A DNA stretch of 38,415 bases. It comes from a virus. The notes under the pieces were generated by a model that had not been told where the DNA came from, searched no databases, and was given only the letters and a program-made list of their open reading frames with translations. Position numbers and translations under genes: made by a program. This document shows, piece after piece, positions 24,196 to 30,274 of the stretch (the first letter of the stretch is position 1; each line of letters opens with the position of its first letter). The stretch is from the IMG/VR virus record IMGVR_UViG_3300035698_032643, positions 1 to 38,415 of that record. One strand, written 5' to 3'.

Positions 24196-24778
24196 AATAA
24201 AAGAAGTAAGTTTGGATAAGTTACAAGAGGATTCAACAAATCCAAATCGTATGACAACAGAAAAGTTTGAATCATTAAAAAAAGGAATACAAAAATATGG
24301 GTTCTTAGTTCCAGTTATTACAAATAAAGATTACTTGATTGCAGATGGTCATCATAGGTTTAGGGCAGCAAGAGATCTTGGATATGAAAAGATTCCAGTT
24401 GTTGCTTTGGATGTTTCAAATGTTGATAGAATAATGCTTAGGCAAGTAATGAACAAGCTTCGAGGAGAGCATAATTTAATGAAAGATATTGATGATTTCG
24501 AAAAAATAATGAGTGACAAAGGAGACTTGAAAGAGTTTGCAGATCTTATGGGACAACAACAAGATTTCTTTAGGGATGTGATCAAACTTAAAGATGAAGA
24601 AATGGAGCATTACATTGTTGTAAGGGATTATAATAAAGAGATCAATAGTCCGCAACAAGTTAAGCAGCTTAAACTTAAACTTACAGAAGATCAGAAAATT
24701 ACAATAAAACAGAAGTTTCAAACACAAGAAAACCTTTTAGGGATAACAGATTACTTTATAGTTTTGGAGGAAGAATGA
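24173..24778 (+). CDS. ParB-like nuclease-domain protein
   Basis: 201 residues. The ParB/Srx domain occupies about 1-110: EVSLDKLQEDSTNPNRMT, then LKKGIQKYGFLVPVI and the motif IADGHHRFRAARDLG (GHHR in place of GHRR). The C-terminal half is helical and ends with a strand. It overlaps the methyltransferase ATG by 4 bp. ParB-domain proteins often travel with phage DNA methyltransferases, so the two probably act together on DNA. Confidence 0.75.
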   Translation: MEKEKKIEIKEVSLDKLQEDSTNPNRMTTEKFESLKKGIQKYGFLVPVITNKDYLIADGHHRFRAARDLGYEKIPVVALDVSNVDRIMLRQVMNKLRGEHNLMKDIDDFEKIMSDKGDLKEFADLMGQQQDFFRDVIKLKDEEMEHYIVVRDYNKEINSPQQVKQLKLKLTEDQKITIKQKFQTQENLLGITDYFIVLEEE

Positions 24779-25686
24779 AATTTGTAGATCTTTTTAGTGG
24801 GGCAGGAGGATTAAGTCTTGGTTTTAAAAAAGAAGGATTTAAAAGCCAGGGATTTGTAGAATTTTGGCAGCCAGCAATTGAAACAATGCTTAACAATGAT
24901 CCTGAAGAAAAACTTATTCTTAAAGATATCACCGAAGTAACTAAAAAACATTTCACCTCAAACACTGATGTGGTGGTCGGAGGGCCACCATGTCAAGGTT
25001 TTAGTATGGCTGGGAAAAGAGAAGTTGGGGATAACAGAAATAGTTTGTTTGAATATTATTTTAAGGTTGTTGATTATACGCAACCAAAGTTTTGTCTTAT
25101 GGAAAATGTGCGAGGGATCCTTTCAATGAAAGATGTTGATGGAAAACTAATCATAAACAAAATAATTTCTGCATTTAAAGATAAGGGTTATAGGACAGAT
25201 ATTAAATTGTTGAATAGTTTTAATTATTGTGTTCCTCAGAAAAGGCAAAGAATTATTATTATAGCAAACAAAGAAGGAATTAAGTTTGATTTTCCTGAAC
25301 CAAGATCAAAAATGTTTCTAAAAGAAGTTTTAACACTTCCTTATGAAGAACTGCCAGAGATACAGCATATTTATACTAAGAAAAAAATGCTTATGAAGAA
25401 AGGATTTTATATGAAACCAGGACAGAAGATTAGTAGTTTTGGAAGTGCAGGAATTAAGTTAAGATGGAGTCATGCACCAACGATTACTAAGACTGGGAGG
25501 TATATTCATCCAGGGTTTAATAGGTTGATAAGTGTTCGTGAAGCTGCAAGGATCCAGACGTTTCCGGATGATTATATGTTTTCTGGAAATATTGATCAGA
25601 AGTATGGTCAGATTGGGAATGCTGTTCCTGTTAATATGGCGAGAGCACTTGCAGGACAAATAAAAAAGAATATTGGAGATGATTAA
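24775..25686 (+). CDS. C5-cytosine DNA methyltransferase (orphan)
   Basis: 303 residues with the full motif set: I DLFSGAGGLSLGF (5-17), IV GGPPCQGFS with catalytic Cys at about residue 74, VI ENVRG (about 114-118), VIII QKRQRIIIIA (about 155), IX region REAARIQTFPDDY (about 263) and X GQIGNAVP (about 282). It transfers a methyl group from S-adenosylmethionine to carbon 5 of cytosine. The target-recognition region between VIII and IX is short. No restriction endonuclease is adjacent, so protection against host restriction or gene regulation is likely. Its last codons carry the ribosome site of the next gene. Confidence 0.93.
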   Translation: MKFVDLFSGAGGLSLGFKKEGFKSQGFVEFWQPAIETMLNNDPEEKLILKDITEVTKKHFTSNTDVVVGGPPCQGFSMAGKREVGDNRNSLFEYYFKVVDYTQPKFCLMENVRGILSMKDVDGKLIINKIISAFKDKGYRTDIKLLNSFNYCVPQKRQRIIIIANKEGIKFDFPEPRSKMFLKEVLTLPYEELPEIQHIYTKKKMLMKKGFYMKPGQKISSFGSAGIKLRWSHAPTITKTGRYIHPGFNRLISVREAARIQTFPDDYMFSGNIDQKYGQIGNAVPVNMARALAGQIKKNIGDD

Positions 25687-25688
25687 AA

Positions 25689-25859
25689 ATGATTGATCAT
25701 AGTGAAAAAATAGATGTTGCAGAAGCGATGGAGAAGTATGGGGGGAGTTTTGTTAAGAAGCTTTCTTCTCTTGTATATTGTGCTGATCCAGTAAATCTTG
25801 CAAAGATTAAGAATGCTTGGCCTGAGTATTGGGATCAGTATTTACAATTGAGTAAATAA
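25689..25859 (+). CDS. 56-aa phage protein (AMEKYGGSFVK type)
   Basis: ATG 25689, with ATATTGGAGATGA at 25670-25682 inside the methyltransferase tail. Sequence VAEAMEKYGGSFVKKLSSL then DPVNLAKIKNAWPEYWDQY matches a widespread small phage protein pattern in which an alpha-helical unit ends in FPEYWxxY. Its function is unknown to me. Confidence 0.65.
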   Translation: MIDHSEKIDVAEAMEKYGGSFVKKLSSLVYCADPVNLAKIKNAWPEYWDQYLQLSK

Positions 25860-25878
25860 AACATTGGAGATGGTGTAA

Positions 25879-26280
25879 ATGAAGATAATTGAAAAAATTA
25901 AGAGATTTTTTACAAGGCAGACTATTGCAGATGTAGAAATTAAGATTAAGAAAAGACCGGATGATTGTGGGGATTGTGATGAAAAAGATACTTGCAAGCT
26001 TTACAGTGGTGAAGTTGATTATGATATTTATCCTGTTGGGATGTCTGTTCCTATTTCTAAAACTGGAAGAGTTCCTAAGGGATGGGTTGTCATGCATGGT
26101 CAGAGATATAGGAATTTAAGAAGCAGCTATAATAATAATATCTTACCAAATGATCCAAACAGGATGATGCGAGTATGGGATAAAGAAGAGGAGGATACTT
26201 TCAAATTGACTAAGAAGGGTAAGAAAGCAGCGAATCAATCCAAAAAAAGGAAAAATAATAAAGAAAGTGGTAGAAAATGA
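25879..26280 (+). CDS. 133-aa hypothetical protein with CxxC pairs
   Basis: ATG 25879 has ATTGGAGATGG upstream. Basic N-terminus (EKIKRFFTRQ), then CGDCDEKDTC, a possible metal site, and a globular centre (GWVVMHGQRYRNLRSSYNNN). The last 25 residues are Lys/Asn-rich and disordered. Family not recognised. ATGA overlap with the next gene. Confidence 0.55.
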   Translation: MKIIEKIKRFFTRQTIADVEIKIKKRPDDCGDCDEKDTCKLYSGEVDYDIYPVGMSVPISKTGRVPKGWVVMHGQRYRNLRSSYNNNILPNDPNRMMRVWDKEEEDTFKLTKKGKKAANQSKKRKNNKESGRK

Positions 26281-26528
26281 ATAAGGATATAAAAAAGTTA
26301 AAAAGGAACGGTTGGAATCTTGAGAGGGAGACTACCAGGAGTTTTTATGTTTATAGGAATAAGAGTTTTAGGAATAATTTTAGTTGGGCGAGTTTTGTTT
26401 TGCTTAGTTTGTTTTTCAACATTTTTGGCTTGGTTGGTTACATTATTTGTTATTTTCGTAAACCTCATGTTGAAAACAGAATTGTTCCTAAGAGTTTTCC
26501 TGAAGAGGACTGGGACCTAAACGTATGA
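26277..26528 (+). CDS. 83-aa membrane protein
   Basis: Basic N-terminus (KKLKRNGWNLERET) followed by one or two membrane segments (SWASFVLLSLFFNIFGLV, GYIICYF) and a polar C-terminus with FPEEDW. Overlaps neighbours by 4 bp at both ends. Role unknown; superinfection control or membrane anchoring are possibilities. Confidence 0.55.
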   Translation: MNKDIKKLKRNGWNLERETTRSFYVYRNKSFRNNFSWASFVLLSLFFNIFGLVGYIICYFRKPHVENRIVPKSFPEEDWDLNV

Positions 26529-26671
26529 AAATGATAGAATGCGAGAATTGTGGGGCAAGATTTGAGGATTTCAGTAATGATTTTGAATGTACTGATTCAG
26601 GAGAAGAGATTTGTCCTTCGTGCCAAAAATGTACATTAATACATAATTTTCCAGAGGGAGTTTCACCATGA
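26525..26671 (+). CDS. 48-aa zinc-ribbon protein
   Basis: Starts in the stop of the previous gene (ATGA) and ends in the start of the YopX gene. Two Cys pairs (CENCG and CPSCQKC) separated by an acidic stretch form a zinc ribbon. Probably a regulator or adaptor; no family assigned. Confidence 0.6.
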   Translation: MKMIECENCGARFEDFSNDFECTDSGEEICPSCQKCTLIHNFPEGVSP

Positions 26672-27132
26672 GAGAGATAAAATTCAGAGCATGGGATGGG
26701 AAACAAATGATTGAAGAACTTGATTGTCCAGTGTTAAAACCAATTGGTTTGCTTAATGAGAATCATAAATTAGTTTTTGGTCATGATGGGCATGATGATT
26801 ATGTTTATGAAGGAGATGTTGAAGATTTTAAATTGATGCAGTTCACTGGCCTAAAAGATAAAGAAGGAAAAGAAATATATGAAGGAGACAAAATAATATT
26901 TCCTAACATAAAAAAAAATTCATCAGCGATAATAAGTTTTGGAAAACATACAGATATAGCTGAAGCAGGATGCACCACACATTCAAATTATGGTTTTTAT
27001 TTACAATTTGATGATGGCTCAACTGTAGGACTATTAAATGAAGAATCCTTTTTGGATTGGAAGAATATTGAAGTTATTGGAAACATTTATCAAGATCCAG
27101 AACTAATCAAAAAAGACTTACCAAAAGATTAA
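26668..27132 (+). CDS. YopX family protein
   Basis: 154 residues with the hallmark start MREIKFRAWDGKQM and the family segments LMQFTGLKDKEGKEIYEGD (about 71-89) and VIGNIYQDPELI near the end. YopX proteins are common in phages of many hosts; their biochemical function is not known. Overlaps the upstream zinc-ribbon gene by 4 bp. Confidence 0.85.
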   Translation: MREIKFRAWDGKQMIEELDCPVLKPIGLLNENHKLVFGHDGHDDYVYEGDVEDFKLMQFTGLKDKEGKEIYEGDKIIFPNIKKNSSAIISFGKHTDIAEAGCTTHSNYGFYLQFDDGSTVGLLNEESFLDWKNIEVIGNIYQDPELIKKDLPKD

Positions 27133-27134
27133 CG

Positions 27135-27635
27135 ATGCCTAAAGAATCAAAATTTAAGGAAAAAGAATGGGAGTATCCAAAGAATAATACTTTCTGGCCT
27201 ACTCAGCAAAGGAGGAGGAAGCTTAAGGATTTGTCTGAGGAGATTGGTTTGTATAATGTTAATTTGACTCAGTTGGCTATGCAGATGGGTATTTCTCGGA
27301 CCATGATTTATAATGATATTAAGGCTTTGTATAAGCAGGGTTTGGATAAGGATGTTTTGGCTCAGGCTAAGGTTAATATTGATAGTGCGCATAAGAAGGT
27401 TATGAAGGAGATGCAGAAGCTTGTTTTTGATAGTAAGGAGAAGGTTTCTGTTTCTAACCGGATTCGTGCTGCTAATACTCTTCTTTCTGCTAATGAGAAG
27501 CATACTGATTTTTTGGAAAAGTTTGGTGAGAAGGCTAAGGTTGCTGAGCGTGTTGAGAGTAAGACTGTTGTGATGTGGGATGATGGTGAAGAAGAGGAAG
27601 ATGGTGAGGAAAAAGAGGGAGATGATCAACAATGA
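27135..27635 (+). CDS. terS: Small terminase subunit-like HTH protein
   Basis: 166 residues. Residues about 28-65 (RKLKDLSEEIGL then LTQLAMQMGISRTMIYNDI) fit a helix-turn-helix for recognising the packaging site. Residues about 85-140 are helical and could form the oligomer ring, and the C-terminus is strongly acidic (DDGEEEEDGEEKEGDD). This three-part layout and a position 1.3 kb before the large terminase match a small terminase. The AT-poor codon style (many AAG, GTT) differs a little from neighbours. Confidence 0.6.
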   Translation: MPKESKFKEKEWEYPKNNTFWPTQQRRRKLKDLSEEIGLYNVNLTQLAMQMGISRTMIYNDIKALYKQGLDKDVLAQAKVNIDSAHKKVMKEMQKLVFDSKEKVSVSNRIRAANTLLSANEKHTDFLEKFGEKAKVAERVESKTVVMWDDGEEEEDGEEKEGDDQQ

Positions 27636-27889
27636 TTAAGAAATTTAGAAAGAAACCTGTTGTTATTGAAGCAATAAAATATGATGGAACTATGGAATCT
27701 TTTAGTGAGATTCAAGAATGGTGTGATACAATTGAAGTAACTGCTTATAGAGATAAAAAGTTAAGAATACCTACACTTGAAGGTTTTCATGATGCGAGTA
27801 TTGGTGATTGGATAATCAAAGGAGTTAAAGAAGAGTTTTATCCTTGTAAGCCAGATATATTTGATATGACTTATGAAGAAGTAAAATGA
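27632..27889 (+). CDS. 85-aa phage protein (KKPVVIEA / GDWIIKG type)
   Basis: ATGA overlap with the terminase-like gene. KFRKKPVVIEAIKYDGTM at the start and ASIGDWIIKGVKEEFYPCK near the end match a small protein seen in many tailed phages. Its function is not known. Likely a single beta domain. Confidence 0.7.
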   Translation: MIKKFRKKPVVIEAIKYDGTMESFSEIQEWCDTIEVTAYRDKKLRIPTLEGFHDASIGDWIIKGVKEEFYPCKPDIFDMTYEEVK

Positions 27890-28038
27890 AACAAAAAAGA
27901 TTTGAAAAAGTATTTGGAACAGATAAGTGGAGATGCTTAAAGTGTGGAAAATTAGTAAAAGAGATGGGTTGGTCAGGTCATTTAAGAAAACATAAAGAAA
28001 AGGTTCATCAAGTAAATAAGCATATTGACACTTACTAA
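27886..28038 (+). CDS. 50-aa C2H2 zinc-finger protein
   Basis: Starts in the stop of the previous gene. Residues about 15-37 (WRCLKCGKLVKEMGWSGHLR then KH) give C-x2-C-x11-H-x4-H, close to a classical C2H2 finger. Such stand-alone fingers occur as regulators in archaeal viruses. Confidence 0.6.
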   Translation: MKQKRFEKVFGTDKWRCLKCGKLVKEMGWSGHLRKHKEKVHQVNKHIDTY

Positions 28039-28045
28039 AATAAAT

Positions 28046-28141
28046 ATGAAATGTAAATATTGTTGGGAAGAAATGAGAGAAGGGGGTTTTAAAAAATGTA
28101 ATAGAAGCCCTGTTGGTTTTTGTATTCCAGAAGGTTTTTAA
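28046..28141 (+). CDS. 31-aa Cys-containing peptide
   Basis: Short frame (MKCKYCWEEMREGGFKKC) with CxxC and two further cysteines, compatible with a zinc knuckle. Its stop directly abuts the next ATG. Supported by packing and Cys pattern only. Confidence 0.4.
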   Translation: MKCKYCWEEMREGGFKKCNRSPVGFCIPEGF

Positions 28142-28267
28142 ATGAGGGCTAACGATATTGATCATGTAGTGATTGATGTCTGGAGTAAGTCCGGAGAACA
28201 CAAAAGAATAGATACAAAGAATTATAGTGAGGCTTGCAGGTGGTTAAGGCTTGCAAGTTTTGAATGA
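28142..28267 (+). CDS. 41-aa hypothetical protein
   Basis: Starts directly after the previous stop and ends at TGA 28265-28267. Product DHVVIDVWSKSGEHKRID then NYSEACRWLRLASF looks like a strand pair followed by a helix. The last gene before the structured RNA region. Confidence 0.4.
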   Translation: MRANDIDHVVIDVWSKSGEHKRIDTKNYSEACRWLRLASFE

Positions 28268-28409
28268 AATATTATGTTCACCAAGCTGAAAATGGGTGTT
28301 GAAACTGATTGGTTTTTCATAGGGCCAATCGCCTCTTTTCCCCTGGCATTATACACATTCGGGTGTTACGAAGGATCAGCGTCTTAACGCTTTTTTGCCA
28401 GGGTTTTTT
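28268..28409 (+). ncRNA. Structured leader: hairpin plus three-way junction ending in T-run
   Basis: No open frame. GATTGG (28307-28312) pairs with CCAATC (28325-28330). CCCTGGCA (28341-28348) pairs perfectly with TGCCAGGG (28396-28403) and encloses two small hairpins, ACAC/GTGT (28353-28356, 28363-28366) and AGCGT/ACGCT (28378-28382, 28387-28391), making a three-way junction. Six T follow (28404-28409). It could be a terminator for the upstream operon or the first domain of the RNA at 28431. Confidence 0.55.
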
Positions 28410-28413
28410 ATAA
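28404..28413 (+). promoter_or_regulatory. Possible TATA box for the structured RNA
   Basis: TTTTTTATAA lies about 25 bp before 28431, where the long RNA would start. Weak by itself and overlaps the T-run of the preceding element. Confidence 0.3.
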
Positions 28414-28430
28414 TCTTGAAAAAACAGATA

Positions 28431-28752
28431 TCACATGGGGTTGATAACCATGAGTGTCGGGTGAGAATCCCTACGTCATATTCATGGGGATGGAAGTATG
28501 GATCATGGAAATCCATGGATTATATGTAAACCGGAAGACATAACTTGAGTATGTCTCAAAGCAATTTTGTGAAAATCAAAACAGTAACTTGCTGCTGCAG
28601 GGAACATAAGTGTAATCTGATGAAGATCTTTGCAGGTTCGAAATTGGCATTAAAAGCGTAGAGCATTGTGGCATGGCACAACAGTTAGGGGTTGCAAACC
28701 CTCACCATGTAATCGATATCGTAAAAGCCATCGAAAATCCTGCCCATCCCAT
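28431..28752 (+). ncRNA. Large structured non-coding RNA upstream of terL (class not recognised)
   Basis: About 320 bases without an open frame and with base composition less AT-rich than its surroundings. GGGATGG (28487-28493) pairs with CCATCCC (28744-28750), closing a 264-nt domain. Inside are hairpins CATGG/CCATG (28504-28508, 28513-28517), AGACATA/TATGTCT (28536-28542, 28550-28556), CTTGC/GCAGG (28588-28592, 28597-28601), GGGTT/AACCC (28689-28693, 28697-28701) and TCGAT/ATCGA (28713-28717, 28730-28734). CATGG (28672-28676) can pair with CCATG (28705-28709). Before the domain, CATGG/CCATG at 28434-28452 competes with CCATGA/TCATGG (28448-28453, 28482-28487), so two folds are possible. It does not match tRNA, RNase P, SRP or intron cores that I know. 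A packaging or regulatory RNA is a possibility given the next genes. Confidence 0.6.
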
Positions 28753-28769
28753 TATAATTAAAGAAGAGA

Positions 28770-28937
28770 ATGAAAAAATACAGATGCTTTAGATGTAAGA
28801 AAATATTTGTCACAAATAGGATATATTCAGCTAATTCCAATAGAAGAATTTGTGGTGATTGTATAAAACCAAGAGATAATAAAAATCATAAATATATTCA
28901 TCATTATAAGAAAGTAATGAATTTGATCAGTGACTAA
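28770..28937 (+). CDS. 55-aa zinc-ribbon protein
   Basis: ATG 28770 is preceded by AAGAAGAGA. Cys pairs at residues 6/9 (CFRC) and 28/31 (CGDC) make a zinc ribbon with a basic C-terminus (NHKYIHHYKKVMN). It ends 6 bp before terL. It could be a packaging accessory or regulator; it lies between the structured RNA and terL and may bind one of them (inference). Confidence 0.55.
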   Translation: MKKYRCFRCKKIFVTNRIYSANSNRRICGDCIKPRDNKNHKYIHHYKKVMNLISD

Positions 28938-28943
28938 ACAAAG

Positions 28944-30221
28944 ATGGCGATACTCAAAATACCTTACAAACCACACAAAGGACAAAAGAAATTCCATCAA
29001 AGTAAAGCTAAATTCAGAGGATTATTAACAGGAGTAGCATACGGAAAAACCGCAGCAGGAGCAAACGAAATACTCAAGATGGCCGTGAAGTACCCTAAAA
29101 GTAAATTCTTAGTAATGGCCCCAAACAGCAAGATCCTTAATCATGCAACACTTCCTGAAATATATAAATGGGGAAGAAAACTAATTGTTTCTGAAACAAA
29201 ATCTAAAAACACTATTCACATTCTTGGAGGAGGAACAATTATTTATCTTACTGCAGATAACATGCGGCACGTTGACAGACTTAGAGGAATGACAATTGGA
29301 GGTTTCTGGCTTGATGAAGCAAGCTTATTTCTCAGAATGGTTTGGGCAGTTATTCTTGCAAGACTAAGATGTAATCATGGACCTCTTAAGGGAGTTATCA
29401 CAACTACTCCTAAAGGATTTAATTGGCTGTACTGGTATTTTGTTAAAGGAACTAATCCAGTTAATAAAAAGAAATTACGTAATGCGGATAGTTATTGGTG
29501 GATAGGTGGGACAACGCATGATAACCCTTATACTCCTGAAGAATTTAAGCAGACTTTGATGGATGATTATACAGGAATATTTAAGAGACAAGAGATTTAT
29601 GGTGAGTTCACAGGATTTGAAGGCCAGGTATATCCGCAGTTCAAACATAATACTCATATCTTGGAAAAGTATCCTGAACCTGGAAGGATTAGGGATGTTA
29701 TTGCAGGAGTTGATTGGGGGTTCACTAATCCGATGGCAGGTTTGATTATAGGGTTTGATAATGATGGGCGTTCTTATGTGCTTGAAGAGTTTTATAGGAC
29801 TGGCCAGAAAGTAAGTAATTTGATTGATTGGTTGCATGAACAAAAAGAAAAGTATCCACTTCTTAGAAGAGTTTATGCAGATCCTGCAGAGCCGCAGTTC
29901 ATTATGGAAGTTAATGAAGCAAGGTATGAGTGTATTGCTGCAGATAATAGTGTCCTCCCTGGGATCAATAAAGTTTATGATTATGTTGAGATTGCAGGTG
30001 ATGGACTTCCAAGGTTGTTTGTTATGAAACATTGCCAGGGAACTATTGATGAGTTCAGTACTTATCATTTTCCGGAAAGTAAGGATGGTGTTCCTAAGCA
30101 AGATAAGCCTTTGAAAGTTGATGATCACTGCATGGATGCGTTAAGATATGCTCTTAAATCTCATGCTTATGGCAAAAAGTCTCACACAATTCTTAGTGAT
30201 AAGGATGGTTCAATATTATAG
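28944..30221 (+). CDS. terL: Terminase large subunit
   Basis: 425 residues. ATPase: Walker A GVAYGKT (30-36), Walker B FWLDE (121-125), coupling motif TTTPKG (153-158). Nuclease (RNase H fold): Asp257 in AGVDWGFTNP, Asp313 in VYADPAEPQF and Asp394/Asp398 in VDDHCMDALRYAL. The enzyme pumps DNA into the prohead and cuts it. Length is typical of compact headful-type terminases. The stop is followed by a late-class promoter for the portal gene, so terL is read from upstream. Confidence 0.93.
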   Translation: MAILKIPYKPHKGQKKFHQSKAKFRGLLTGVAYGKTAAGANEILKMAVKYPKSKFLVMAPNSKILNHATLPEIYKWGRKLIVSETKSKNTIHILGGGTIIYLTADNMRHVDRLRGMTIGGFWLDEASLFLRMVWAVILARLRCNHGPLKGVITTTPKGFNWLYWYFVKGTNPVNKKKLRNADSYWWIGGTTHDNPYTPEEFKQTLMDDYTGIFKRQEIYGEFTGFEGQVYPQFKHNTHILEKYPEPGRIRDVIAGVDWGFTNPMAGLIIGFDNDGRSYVLEEFYRTGQKVSNLIDWLHEQKEKYPLLRRVYADPAEPQFIMEVNEARYECIAADNSVLPGINKVYDYVEIAGDGLPRLFVMKHCQGTIDEFSTYHFPESKDGVPKQDKPLKVDDHCMDALRYALKSHAYGKKSHTILSDKDGSIL

Positions 30222-30227
30222 AAATAT

Positions 30228-30246
30228 CCGATAATGTTATAAATGA
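30228..30246 (+). promoter_or_regulatory. Archaeal-type promoter, late class
   Basis: CCGATAATGTTATAAATGA with TATA at 30237-30244 and ATG 30275 about 34 bp from its centre, so the transcript has a very short leader or none. Drives the portal gene. Confidence 0.75.
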
Positions 30247-30274
30247 CAATCATTATTAAATTAGATTAGACACG

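Noticed and set aside
28617-28648. Hammerhead-like core CTGATGA (28617-28623) and CGAAA (28639-28643), with ATTGGC able to pair with GCCAAT at 28324-28329
   Set aside because: Stem II would be weak with an A-C mismatch at its base, stem I does not form next to the supposed cleavage site, and CCAATC already pairs locally with GATTGG.
28631-28650. T-loop-like GGTTCGAAA suggesting a tRNA
   Set aside because: The flanking bases do not form a T-stem and no D-arm, anticodon arm or acceptor stem fits.
28431-28752. Group I or group II intron in the structured region
   Set aside because: I see no GNRA-capped domain V, no P7-type core sequences, and the flanking genes are not halves of one gene.
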